From Nitrosomonas sp. sh817 (GTDB lineage: Bacteria; Pseudomonadota; Gammaproteobacteria; Burkholderiales; Nitrosomonadaceae): a stretch of 64,000 nt of DNA. Of this stretch, positions 39,000-51,397 are shown in pieces. The stretch lies in contig NZ_CP133083.1 of assembly GCF_030908545.1 (NCBI RefSeq), forward strand, positions 124,001 through 188,000, written 5' to 3'. The notes beneath the pieces are model-generated. The model was not told where the DNA came from. It ran no database searches and saw only the letters and a program-made list of their open reading frames with translations. Within the stretch, counting starts at the first letter, position 1; each line of letters opens with the position of its first letter. The position numbers and the translations under genes are program-made.

Positions 39000-39569
39000 A
39001 TGGAAAAGAAAGAAATTAAAGATTCTATAAAGCAATTTGGGAAAGATCTTGAAAAGGCATTTGAAAAGAAAAAATATATTGTTTTTCTTTGTGGACCGAC
39101 ATTGGATAGAGCTGACGAAGATGATGCAGCCAAATTGAGATTACGACTTAAGACTGAACTTGAAGGAGAGGATTTTGAGGTTGTATTAGGAGAGGATGAT
39201 GGACTTGAAGATCTTAGGACGCGCTACGCAGGAATGGCGCATGAAAATGAGTTGGAATTTATCAGTAATTACAGTAATTCAGTACTTTTGATAGCATCAA
39301 GTGTTGGGTCGTTTTGTGAGCTTGGATTATTCTCGTATCATCATGTAAGGGAAAATGCACGCCACACAGATTTTATATTGATTTTAGATGAAAAATATAA
39401 GAATGATTTTTCTTACCTAAATGAAGGGCCAGCAAAAGCAATAGAAAACTTTGGAAAATTGATACATGGGAATTTTTCTAATTTTGATACACAGCCAATA
39501 ATAGGTCGCCTTCGAACAAGGCGGAATGTTTGGTTTACAGATCCTAAAGGAAAAAAAGAAAGCTCATGA
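39000..39569 (+). CDS. retron effector, nucleoside deoxyribosyltransferase-like
   Basis: A 189-residue protein with a Rossmann-like NDT fold: KYIVFLCGPTL (about 25-35) at the first strand, and NSVLLIASSVGSFCELGLFSYH (about 93-114), where Glu107 in GSFCELG is in the place of the catalytic nucleophile; TDFILILDEKYKNDFSYLNEGP follows (part: DFILILDEKYKNDF). This matches the St85/STM3845 (RcaT)-type retron effectors and the NDT effector of Eco1 as I remember them, which presumably degrade nucleotides or NAD when the RT-msDNA complex is disturbed. It is shorter than those (about 300 residues): the helix-turn-helix part seems to be missing and may instead be on the RT. No good Shine-Dalgarno sequence is seen. 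Confidence 0.72.
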   Translation: MEKKEIKDSIKQFGKDLEKAFEKKKYIVFLCGPTLDRADEDDAAKLRLRLKTELEGEDFEVVLGEDDGLEDLRTRYAGMAHENELEFISNYSNSVLLIASSVGSFCELGLFSYHHVRENARHTDFILILDEKYKNDFSYLNEGPAKAIENFGKLIHGNFSNFDTQPIIGRLRTRRNVWFTDPKGKKESS

Positions 39570-41074
39570 GCGTCAAATTTAACAATCAACTTTTGTTCTA
39601 CGGATTGGGAGTAATCCAACCTGCGACACCTTTTGAAGTTATCGAATTTCTCCGTCTAATTTATCCCGATATTAAGCAATGGCCAGATGAAGAAATGCTT
39701 AATCAGATATTCTCTGAGTGGTTAAGATTGCGTTATGTAATTATATTAAATAAGGAATATCGTCTTTTTTCTTTGACCTCAATGGCAAATCCAAGAATGG
39801 ATTGGAAATTACGAAAACTTCGCGATAAAGCCAGGCTTACCTTGCTCAGAGAGTTATATGATGCTAGCCTTAAAAGGTCGGAAGTAGCGAAACAAGATTT
39901 GGATGGCGATTCGCCATCTTCAGAAAGTAGCACAATTTTACAAGAAGGCACGCGGCCAGTAAATTCTGGCTCTGCGCCTTCGCGACTAACGTCGACTCGT
40001 CACAGCCCCAGAATTTACTGGCCGCGAGTCGTTGAGCAACTGAATTCTAGAGTTGGCCTTGATTCTCAAACTTCCGACATTCCTTCTTATCGCTTCAGAT
40101 ATTGTTCTTTTCCAAATCTTAGATTACTTCAAGAAGCAAGCTCAGATTCTCCACTTGAACGAGATATGAGTTTGTCACAGCTAGCGCTTGCGATTGGCAT
40201 TTCTCCACGACTATTAACATCGTTTATTCACAAGCCCGGAAATCATTACAGATTTTTTGATATTAGCAAGAAAGGTGGGGGGAAACGTCAAATAGCATCA
40301 CCACGCTTTTTCCTAAAAACAGTTCAATACTGGATTAAGTCATATATTTTGTATCATTTAAAAATTCATGATTCTTGCCACGCATATCTGGTTAAAAAAT
40401 CAATAATTACTAATGCAGAGAAGCATGTCAGAAAGGAATTTGTGGCGAATATTGATATTGAAGATTTTTTTGGAAGCATTAAAACGGATCATGTTTCTCA
40501 ACTACTCAAAAAGAATGAAATAGGCGAAAGGCTGTCGAGAGTCGTCGCTCACTTGGTAACACTTAATGGAAAGTTGCCACAAGGTGCACCAACCAGCCCT
40601 ACCATCTCAAATGCTTTTCTGTATGAATTTGATAATTCATTAACAAAAATATCGCGTGAAGCTGGCTTGGAGTATTCGAGATATGCTGATGATATCACTA
40701 TAAGTGGAAGTTCTCGTTCAGCTATAGAATCGGTAATTTCTGAATGCAGAACTCTTCTTTTACGCTACGGCTTAAAATTAAATGAAAATAAATCGAGAAT
40801 TGCAACTTCTCACTCCAGCCAACGTGTCACAGGATTGGTTGTAAATGAAAAAATACAACCTCCTCGTGAATTTCAACGGAAAATCAGAGCAATTTTCCAT
40901 AGAGTCAATAAAAATCCAGAGAGTTATATCGAAAGAATAAGTGAGTTACGTGGGTACTATAGCTATCTGTCATCGTTTAATGCAATAAAAGGTAGTAGAC
41001 ATCTACAGAGGTATAGAATGGTAATCAATAAACTCAAAACGGTAGCAAGAAATAATTCGAGTTCTCTGATATAA
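39566..41074 (+). CDS. retron reverse transcriptase with N-terminal extension
   Basis: Reverse transcriptase of 502 residues. Palm motifs: ANIDIEDFFGSI (catalytic Asp297), LPQGAPTSPTISNAF (337-351) and RYADDITISG (YADD 373-376). Retron hallmarks are NAEKH (283-287, the NAxxH motif) and VTG (421-423). Residues about 200-245 hold the family start LAIGISPRLLTSFI and the basic KGGGKRQI. The first ~105 residues (FEVIEFLRLIYPDIKQWPDEEM, then LRLRYVIILNKEYRLF) look like a winged helix, and residues 110-150 form a polar linker. Classic retron RTs have about 320 residues, so the extension is notable. It starts inside the effector stop (ATGA), giving coupled translation. Codon use is AT-rich, unlike the flanks. 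Confidence 0.85.
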   Translation: MSVKFNNQLLFYGLGVIQPATPFEVIEFLRLIYPDIKQWPDEEMLNQIFSEWLRLRYVIILNKEYRLFSLTSMANPRMDWKLRKLRDKARLTLLRELYDASLKRSEVAKQDLDGDSPSSESSTILQEGTRPVNSGSAPSRLTSTRHSPRIYWPRVVEQLNSRVGLDSQTSDIPSYRFRYCSFPNLRLLQEASSDSPLERDMSLSQLALAIGISPRLLTSFIHKPGNHYRFFDISKKGGGKRQIASPRFFLKTVQYWIKSYILYHLKIHDSCHAYLVKKSIITNAEKHVRKEFVANIDIEDFFGSIKTDHVSQLLKKNEIGERLSRVVAHLVTLNGKLPQGAPTSPTISNAFLYEFDNSLTKISREAGLEYSRYADDITISGSSRSAIESVISECRTLLLRYGLKLNENKSRIATSHSSQRVTGLVVNEKIQPPREFQRKIRAIFHRVNKNPESYIERISELRGYYSYLSSFNAIKGSRHLQRYRMVINKLKTVARNNSSSLI

Positions 41075-41122
41075 AATTATTTCTTGAAAAATATCAGCTA
41101 TCTATGTAGTTATGGTTTGTAG

Positions 41123-41842
41123 AGATCTTTCTTCCAAAACCTGATCTTCCGCGCGGCACGAAAGTTGTTTTTGCAAAACGCCGACAGTTTCGGCGGCGAT
41201 AAGCAGTTTTTGGCGGTGCAGTTGATCCGCATCGTCGAGCAATTTCTCCGTAGCGACAAATTGCATATTCCCAGCGTGTGGCATCAAGACCCGATGCGTC
41301 AGCAGATTTTATTTGCGCTGAATATGGATACCGTGGTCGGGCATGTGAACCGGTTTGTCCGGTTGCAAAATACCGAGAAGCTCGAAGCCGTGTTCGATGA
41401 ATTGCAGCCGATCGGTTCCACATCCCGCATGCGCTCGTGGTTGACCACCAAGCCATGCCAGGCGACGGTGCGGTCGCAGATCAGCCATGTGGTGTACGAC
41501 AGTACGTGGGAGAAAGCAGTAGCGGATTTGTGCGAAAAAGTCCCGCAAGTGGTGGTGTGGGCCAAGAACGACCATCTGGATTTTGTCATCCGTTATTTGT
41601 GGAATGGTTCTTCACGTAATTTCGTGCCGGATTATTTGATCCGGCTCGATAACGGCAAAACGCTGGTGCTGGAAGTGAAAGGCGTCGACGATGAGCGCAA
41701 CAGGATGAAGCGTGCAGCGATGGTAGTTTGGATCAAGACGGTTAACGAGCAAGGCGGTTTCGGGCAGTGGTGCTTTGACGTGGTATTTGAACCGGCGAGA
41801 ACGCGGGATGTGATCATGCAGCATGCGGGATCTGCTGGCTAG
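41123..41842 (+). pseudogene. restriction endonuclease C-terminal fragment (R-M remnant)
   Basis: An open frame of 239 codons with no start that begins right after a TAG. It reads RSFFQNLIFRAARKLFLQNA, VQLIRIVEQFLRSDKLHIP, FALNMDTVVGHVNRFV, and ends with a PD-(D/E)xK-like core VPDYLIRLDNGKTLVLEVKG. This is the C-terminus of large type III-like restriction endonucleases of the group annotated BPTD_3080, as I remember it. The helicase part is missing. With the methyltransferase head at 38.5 kb it marks the two ends of one lost R-M operon. A TTG at 41165 could allow translation of a nuclease-only fragment, but that is unlikely. Confidence 0.72.
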
Positions 41843-41942
41843 GACAGATGTCCTAAAAAAAGAGTCGGCGATTCCTATGTTCTTGGAAATTTTTTTGCTG
41901 TATTTTTGAAAATTATCAAGAAAGAACATAAAGGGGGGAGAG

Positions 41943-42536
41943 ATGAAACAATGGATGGGATTTTTAGCTGCGGTTTTAATCGCAACGCCAATGCAACAGG
42001 CATTAGCGGCTACAGCTGTCGTTGAAGTGAAAGCGTTGGAAAATTCGACCGGCGGCGGTAGCGGGGCTTCGGTATCGGTCATCGCGGGCAATTCATTTTC
42101 GGTTTCCGTTGATCCGCTAGATTTATGGAGCGCAGGTGCGTTGCCGCGCTGGTCCAATGCCGATGGCTTGACGGGGTCATTATTTGCAACGGGTGCTCCG
42201 GATACCAATGGTGACGATCCGGGTGTTCCGGTTGGAACCTTGATCGGTAGTAACTTTGGTTTGCTGAATTTGGGCGGTTTGTCAGCACCGTTTGGAACAT
42301 TGGTAGGGCAGTGGGGAAGCGGCGGTAACTATTTCGCAATCGGTACTGCCTATACCGGCATTGCGCTTGAGAATACGCTGAATCTATTTTATTTCGACAG
42401 TAATAACGGCGATAACATGGGAAGTATTTTAGCGACTGTGACAGCCGTTCCGGAACCTGAAACTTATGCGATGCTGTTGGCGGGCCTTGGTTTGCTCGGT
42501 TTTGTTGTAAATCGTAAAAGATCGCTTCACGCATAA
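41943..42536 (+). CDS. PEP-CTERM sorting domain protein
   Basis: Exported protein of 197 residues. Signal peptide to about residue 22 (cleavage near ALA-AT), a Gly/Ser/Asn-rich body without a recognised domain, and a complete PEP-CTERM tail at the end: VPEPETYAMLLAGLGLLGF followed by VNRKR. The tail directs processing by an exosortase (EpsH/XrtA type), usually linked to exopolysaccharide and biofilm matrix. No exosortase gene is in the window. AGGGGGGAG precedes the ATG. First of two adjacent PEP-CTERM genes. Confidence 0.88.
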   Translation: MKQWMGFLAAVLIATPMQQALAATAVVEVKALENSTGGGSGASVSVIAGNSFSVSVDPLDLWSAGALPRWSNADGLTGSLFATGAPDTNGDDPGVPVGTLIGSNFGLLNLGGLSAPFGTLVGQWGSGGNYFAIGTAYTGIALENTLNLFYFDSNNGDNMGSILATVTAVPEPETYAMLLAGLGLLGFVVNRKRSLHA

Positions 42537-42577
42537 CATATTTCTTTCATAACATTTGTATCAATGGAGATCGATCG

Positions 42578-43219
42578 ATGAAAACTAAAATTATTGCAAA
42601 TTTATCAATGCTGGCATTTTTCGGTGCAGCAAGCAGTGCTTATGCGGGTGTTGCGCCGGACAGCTACGACATGCTGAACGGCAATACCGGCAGTTATAAC
42701 TACTGGGATGAAACCTATAATGGCAGCGGTTGCGTAACTTGTGACAATGCGGCTTTGTCGGGCGGACGTGGTGATTTGACCGATGGCATCATCGCGACGG
42801 AAAACTGGTTTATTACCGAAGCGCCGGTGGGCAACGGTCCTTATGTCGGCTGGACCATCGATCCGGTGATCACGTTTCATTGGAATACGCCAGTGAATAT
42901 CACCTCTGTGACGTTTCATTTTGATGATTCCAATGGTTCGGGGGGTGTCAGTTCGCCGGCGAGCGTGACGGTAGATGGCACAACCTTTCCAATTACCGAT
43001 CCGCTTGGCTCCTCGCCATTTGCTTTCGTAGCGGATGGTTTATCGTTTAGCGGTAACGATCTAGTGGTGTCGATCACCAGAAGTAATTCTTGGGTTTTCC
43101 TCAGCGAAGTGGAGTTTAATGCCGCGCCGGTTCCGGAGCCTGAAACCTATGCAATGCTGTTGGCGGGTCTTGGTTTGCTTGGTTTTGCAGTACGCCGAAG
43201 AAAAGCAATGACAGCCTAG
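42578..43219 (+). CDS. PEP-CTERM sorting domain protein
   Basis: Exported protein of 213 residues with a signal peptide (cleavage near AYA-GV, about residue 24), a beta-rich body with a single close Cys pair (CVTCDN) and the tail VPEPETYAMLLAGLGLLGF followed by AVRRRK. The middle (VTFHFDDSNGSGGVSSPASV, then FLSEVEF) resembles a discoidin/F5-8C-like lectin fold, which would suit a matrix protein; that is a guess. It lies 41 bases after the previous PEP-CTERM gene and is followed by a terminator. Confidence 0.88.
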   Translation: MKTKIIANLSMLAFFGAASSAYAGVAPDSYDMLNGNTGSYNYWDETYNGSGCVTCDNAALSGGRGDLTDGIIATENWFITEAPVGNGPYVGWTIDPVITFHWNTPVNITSVTFHFDDSNGSGGVSSPASVTVDGTTFPITDPLGSSPFAFVADGLSFSGNDLVVSITRSNSWVFLSEVEFNAAPVPEPETYAMLLAGLGLLGFAVRRRKAMTA

Positions 43220-43241
43220 TTACAAGTATTTTCTAATGTGA

Positions 43242-43266
43242 AACGGGAGCCTAGGCTCCCGTTTTT
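43242..43266 (+). terminator. Rho-independent terminator after the PEP-CTERM pair
   Basis: Palindrome AACGGGAGCCTAGGCTCCCG (from 43242) with the last pairs TT, followed by a T run to 43266. It also lies 20 bases from the end of the convergent regulator gene. Confidence 0.88.
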
Positions 43267-43285
43267 GTTTACGGTTGTCGCGAGT

Positions 43286-43981
43286 TTATGCAAATTCCGC
43301 TACTTTGGCGTTTTGCAGCCGGTAGCCGTAACCGTAAATGGTGACGATATCCCATTGACTTTGCGGGGTGAACTGAAGTTTGTTACGGAGACGGCTAATA
43401 TGTGTATCAACTGTGCGAGTATCAATTTCAGCCGACAATCCCCAGATTTTCTCGAGTAAGTGAATTCTCGACAGGAGTTTGTTTTGATTCTGAAAAAGGT
43501 AGTTTGCGAGTGAGAATTCTTTTTGCGTCAGTCCGGTGTTTTTTCCTGCTACAGTGATTTCTTGGTTGTCGTAGTCGATTGCATAGGGTCCGAAATGAGC
43601 GACAGATGATTGTTTTTCACGATTGCGGCGTGTCAGTGATTCGATTCTGGCGAGTAATTCAAAGTGCCGGGTCGATTTTACGAAATAATCGTCAGCCCCC
43701 ATATGCAGAACATGCACAACGTCCGCTTCACTATCGCGCGATGTCACGCAAATGATCGGAATATGCCAATTGTAGTTTCCGCGAATCCATTTAAGTACTT
43801 CTTCCGCTGTGCCGTCGGGGAGCATCCAATCCAGCACCAGCAAATCGAATTTTTGTTCTTTCAGCGCTTGAAGAAACGCGGCTATTGATTCAAAAATCTC
43901 ACATTGGTAGTGCGCGTGGGAAAATAGTAGCTCATAGATGGCTATTTGAGTGGGTTCGTCTTCAAGTATTCCTAATCGCAT
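43286..43981 (-). CDS. OmpR-family response regulator
   Basis: Response regulator of 231 residues. The receiver domain has the acidic pocket EDE (residues 7-9), phosphoacceptor Asp51 in LLVLDWMLPDG and Lys102 in DDYFVKST. The C-terminal winged helix (about 130-225) has LTQKEFSLANYLFQNQNKLLS and RTVDTHISRLRNKL. No histidine kinase gene is adjacent, so it is an orphan. It converges on the two PEP-CTERM genes; a regulatory link is possible but not shown. Confidence 0.92.
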   Translation of the reverse strand: MRLGILEDEPTQIAIYELLFSHAHYQCEIFESIAAFLQALKEQKFDLLVLDWMLPDGTAEEVLKWIRGNYNWHIPIICVTSRDSEADVVHVLHMGADDYFVKSTRHFELLARIESLTRRNREKQSSVAHFGPYAIDYDNQEITVAGKNTGLTQKEFSLANYLFQNQNKLLSRIHLLEKIWGLSAEIDTRTVDTHISRLRNKLQFTPQSQWDIVTIYGYGYRLQNAKVAEFA

Positions 43982-44391
43982 AGATATCAGTATTTATGAC
44001 AACAAATAAATTTTGAAGCAATGTATTGTAAAAACTGGTGTTTTCTTGGATTCAATGCAAGGTAAACAAACTTTTAGTTTTGTAATCGGGTAATCAGAAT
44101 ATTTCTTGAATGCTAAAAGGTGCTCTCTCTGCAAATATAGAGGGTCTGAATAGATGCAGGCTTATAGAAATTTATTCAGTTGCAATCAATGATCTATCTG
44201 ATATCTAGGGAGTATTTGTCATTGATCACTATTAAATGATTGAATTTTATTAGTAATCGTGTATCTTATCTGGGTCTTTTGGATTCAAGCTGTTAAATGC
44301 GATGCTAATGGTTGACCTTTTTTCCTTGATATTCGATGACCGCCACGGCTTGCCGTGGACGTTGTTTTTTATTTAATTATTAAGGAAATCT
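43982..44391. promoter_or_regulatory. 410-base gap holding a terminator-like hairpin before the cold shock gene
   Basis: AT-rich intergenic stretch between the divergent regulator and the cold shock gene. Near its end is the perfect hairpin CCACGGC (44343-44349) / GCCGTGG (44352-44358) with a two-base gap, followed by ACGTTG and six T residues (44365-44370). It lies only 22 bases before the csp ATG and looks like a terminator or attenuator within a long cold shock leader. The rest shows nothing recognisable. Confidence 0.5.
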
Positions 44392-44595
44392 ATGGCAACA
44401 GGCACAGTAAAATGGTTCAATGATTCGAAAGGTTTTGGTTTTATTACTCCGGATGATGGCGGCGAAGATATATTTGCTCATTTCTCTGCAATCAATAGTG
44501 GTGGTTATAAATCATTACGCGAAGCACAGCGCGTGACCTTCGACGTTACTACAGGACCAAAAGGGAAGCAGGCTGCAAACATCATGCCGCAATAG
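44392..44595 (+). CDS. cold shock protein, CspA family
   Basis: Single-strand nucleic acid chaperone of 67 residues, one cold shock domain. RNP1 (SKGFGFI) and RNP2 (DIFAHF) are intact, with the start [22 protein letters not shown] precedes the ATG. Expression may be controlled by the leader hairpin at 44343-44370. Confidence 0.95.
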   Translation: MATGTVKWFNDSKGFGFITPDDGGEDIFAHFSAINSGGYKSLREAQRVTFDVTTGPKGKQAANIMPQ

Positions 44596-44635
44596 GCAAA
44601 TAGGTTGTGGTGCGAAATACTGATCACAAGAAAGA

Positions 44636-44653
44636 CCCCCGCTGACGCGGGGG
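44636..44653 (-). terminator. GC-rich hairpin after the cold shock gene
   Basis: CCCCCGC-TGAC-GCGGGGG. On the minus strand it is followed by TCTTTCTTG, a moderate T run; on the plus strand no T run follows. It most likely ends csp transcription by stem strength or blocks entry from the rRNA side. Confidence 0.55.
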
Positions 44654-44801
44654 ATGAGAAGGGATAGAGCGTAAGCGCTATCTGATTGATATTCAGAACA
44701 TAACCGCATCGTCAACTTGAATCAATGATTGTTTCATTGAAAGATTAATCGCGTTGGTCACCATCTATTTTCAAATATTTCGCAAAATTTAAAAAAAAGT
44801 C

Positions 44802-44829
44802 TTGACCGATACTTTAGAGTCTGTATAAT
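44802..44829 (+). promoter_or_regulatory. rRNA operon promoter
   Basis: TTGACC (44802-44807), a 16-base spacer and a perfect TATAAT (44824-44829), preceded by an A-rich UP-element-like stretch (44787-44799). The 16S gene begins about 180 bases downstream. Confidence 0.82.
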
Positions 44830-44868
44830 TCCGCTTCTCGCTGCATGAGCAACAAAAAACGTAGCGAT

Positions 44869-44880
44869 GTTCTTTAAAAA
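44869..44880 (+). promoter_or_regulatory. boxA antitermination signal in the rRNA leader
   Basis: TGTTCTTTAAAA, close to the NusB/S10 boxA consensus TGCTCTTTAACA, in the leader between promoter and 16S. A copy of the same motif precedes 23S at 46903. Confidence 0.7.
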
Positions 44881-45009
44881 AATACAATCGATAGGTGTGA
44901 ATACTTGAGAAGCTAAAAGGCAAAAAGCCTAAAAATTTAAGTATTCGCAAGAATGTAGAAATTGGTAAATTAATCAAAATCAACGTCTAGCGAGAGTTTT
45001 ACCAGAATT

Positions 45010-46546
<1,537 letters not shown>

Positions 46547-46655
46547 AAGAAATGGCTGAATCAAGTATTCACAACCTATCGATTGTTATATAGACAGAGC
46601 TAAGAACCATGATTTTGCTAATGTGTATTCCATGTAAATGGTGCTTAAGCTATTT

Positions 46656-46732
<77 letters not shown>

Positions 46733-46743
46733 TCGGCATAGAA

Positions 46744-46819
46744 GGGGGTGTAGCTCAGCTGGGAGAGCACCTGCTTTGCAAGCAGGGGGTCATCGGTTCG
46801 ATCCCGTTCACCTCCACCA
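46744..46819 (+). tRNA. tRNA-Ala (TGC)
   Basis: 76-base cloverleaf 11 bases after tRNA-Ile. Anticodon loop CTTTGCAAG with TGC, T loop GGTTCGATCCC, CCA encoded. The Ile-Ala pair is the standard spacer content of rRNA operons. Confidence 0.97.
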
Positions 46820-46902
46820 ATGTTTTATTGCGATTATAAAATAATAAATAGGTGGATTTGTAAAAGCAACTAGCGGCTGTGTCTATAAAAATTGTGTTTT
46901 TT

Positions 46903-46915
46903 TGTTCTTTAAAAA
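46903..46915 (+). promoter_or_regulatory. boxA antitermination signal before 23S
   Basis: TGTTCTTTAAAAA in the spacer between tRNA-Ala and 23S, a second copy of the leader boxA, as in other proteobacterial rRNA operons. Confidence 0.7.
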
Positions 46916-47043
46916 TATGGAAAATAAAAACTCTCATTTAAATAATGAAAGTTAAGGGTTAGATTGTGTCTTTATAAAATAAAGATATGAAAAGCAATAA
47001 AATGTAGTAATAACTATAACGTTAATAATTTTTAAAGTTATAG

Positions 47044-49965
<2,922 letters not shown>

Positions 49966-50032
49966 TATAACTATAAATTTTATTAAGTTATAATAATTTT
50001 TTATCTAACTCTATTTTATTTTCCGTTTTTTA

Positions 50033-50148
50033 CGCTTGGCGGCCATAGCACTTTGGACCCACCTCTTCCCATACCGAACAGAACCGTGAAACGAAGTTGC
50101 GCCGATGATAGTGTGCATACGCATGTGAAAGTAGGTTACCGCCAGGCA
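50033..50148 (+). rRNA. rrf: 5S ribosomal RNA
   Basis: About 116 bases beginning CGCTTGGCGGCC and ending ACCGCCAGGCA, which pair to form helix I. The internal CCCATACCGAACAG and GAAACG segments are typical of 5S. Ends are approximate. Confidence 0.95.
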
Positions 50149-50154
50149 CTTAAT

Positions 50155-50201
50155 AAATAAAAAACCCTTTCATAATTTTTTTATGAAAGGGTTTTTTATT
50201 T
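50155..50201 (+). terminator. terminator of the rRNA operon
   Basis: Long perfect hairpin with arms of about 21 bases around AAAAAACCCTTTCATAA and TTATGAAAGGGTTTTTT, loop of TTTTT, ending in T-rich sequence. It follows the 5S gene by 7 bases. Confidence 0.93.
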
Positions 50202-50208
50202 ATTAAGC

Positions 50209-50290
50209 AGACTTAACATTGAAATGCAACTTTTGTAAAAAGCTTGACAGACAAGCTACGGTAGTATCGGAGCTGCTCTTGGACGACTGT
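50209..50290 (+). repeat. relic of the left end of an IS30-family element
   Basis: TTGAAATGCAACTTTTGTAA followed by CAAGCTACGGTAGTATCGGAG matches the left end of the intact IS30 at 3379-3441 with scattered substitutions, in the same orientation. Similarity stops before the transposase start. It lies 8 bases after the rRNA terminator. Confidence 0.8.
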
Positions 50291-50429
50291 ATTCCTTCAA
50301 CCGCACTACAATAGTTTCCGTTGCAAGCGGTAGCAATTCATCAATTCGGTTATTATAGCCCACAGACAGCGAGTTTGTCAGCGACGGTAAATAGCGATTT
50401 GTAGCCGCCGTAGTTTCCGGCTCAAAATC

Positions 50430-51115
50430 GTTGCTGGATACGCCCACAGGTAGGCGCACTATTTTTTTCCGCTGCCGGGATCAGTTGCGCCACCGGGGTT
50501 TCATCGGCGTGCAGCACACGTCCTTGCCAATAAGTACAAAATTGGCCGGCCAGCGGTTACAGCGCCACGCCGACGTGTCCAACTCATTCCGCCAGAAGGT
50601 GGAAAAAGCGATAGCGTGACATCTTCCTGCGCGACGATTTGTGCGATGCGATACAGCGGCATCTACTCGAATTCCGCTTCAATCGCCGAAACATCGGTTT
50701 GTCAGTCTTCTTCGAACAAGCTTAACTGCTGCGCCCGCGACAGTGCTTCGCTCTTCGCACCGTAGCGAATGCGGCGCAGATGCGCCAGTTTCAGCACCAA
50801 CCGCCTAGTTTTCGCTTTCAGCAGCTTGCGCTCGTTTTGTGCTCGCGCGAGCAGTGATTAAATCAGATTTGATATCTCGGTTTTAGCTTCCGGCGTGAGG
50901 TTTAGATGATCTAACTCGAATGTGATTGCCTGTGCGGTTGCAAAACACAAACGCTGAACCCGCGCAAGGTGATCGCTGCAAAGCCTGCTCCACCAACACC
51001 GACAACCCGGCGATACCGTCGATGGCAGAGTTTCAACACATGATTGCTCCTTCCGTGGAGACGAAGCGTATCCGCCGGTTTGCCGTACTTCTGAGATGAC
51101 ATTGTTCCTCCTTGT
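50430..51115 (-). pseudogene. IS66-family relic (tnpB and tnpC fragments)
   Basis: Read on the minus strand, fragments of the two IS66 proteins appear, broken by stops and frameshifts. TnpB: IDGIAGLSVLVEQALQRSP and SAFVFCNRTGN (about 50930-51030). TnpC: ELDHLNLTPEAKTEI, QQLSLFEED, YRIAQIVAQED and finally the first DDE Asp region RVLHADETPVAQLIP (about 50480-50520). The element ends abruptly near 50430, where the IS30 relic side begins. The rest of the 50.2-51.4 kb gap, from 51115 to 51397, has only a small hairpin CCGGTTTTACCGG (about 51313-51325) and no gene. Confidence 0.75.
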
Positions 51116-51397
51116 GAAAGGTTTGAAGATAGCGATGGTGTGTCAGAGCGTTAATGTGGTGGAGGCTTACTTTTTTTCGATGATCGGGCTGATGAAGGAA
51201 TAGTTAGGCGTTTATCCGCAACTAAGAACATGAGGATGAACGCTACGACCAATATTTAGCGCGTTACGCGGCTCATGGTTTAGAGCGCCTTTAAGGCACT
51301 TATCCAATCAGTCCCCGGTTTTACCGGAGGTGATTTTTTAACTATTAGCAATAGGGAGATGTGTGCTGGAGGTGCCATGTTATCGATTAGATCCCAT

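Larger units (their letters stand above)
38868..41122 (+). other. retron-type defence cassette inserted in an R-M locus
   Basis: An AT-rich block of about 2.25 kb between two restriction-modification gene fragments that are richer in GC. It carries an NDT-like effector gene and a retron reverse transcriptase overlapping by ATGA. The left junction is placed where methyltransferase similarity stops, the right junction just after the in-frame TAG at 41120-41122, from which endonuclease coding resumes. No flanking direct repeats, integrase or tRNA gene are visible, so the mode of arrival is unknown; several kb of the R-M locus must have been lost at the same time. Confidence 0.7.

Noticed and set aside
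41074-41122. msr-msd RNA downstream of the RT
   Set aside because: Fewer than 50 bases exist before restriction endonuclease coding resumes, with no long stem.
42079-42919. Minus-strand open frames opposite the PEP-CTERM pair
   Set aside because: They are shadows of two well-supported exported proteins and lack start signals.
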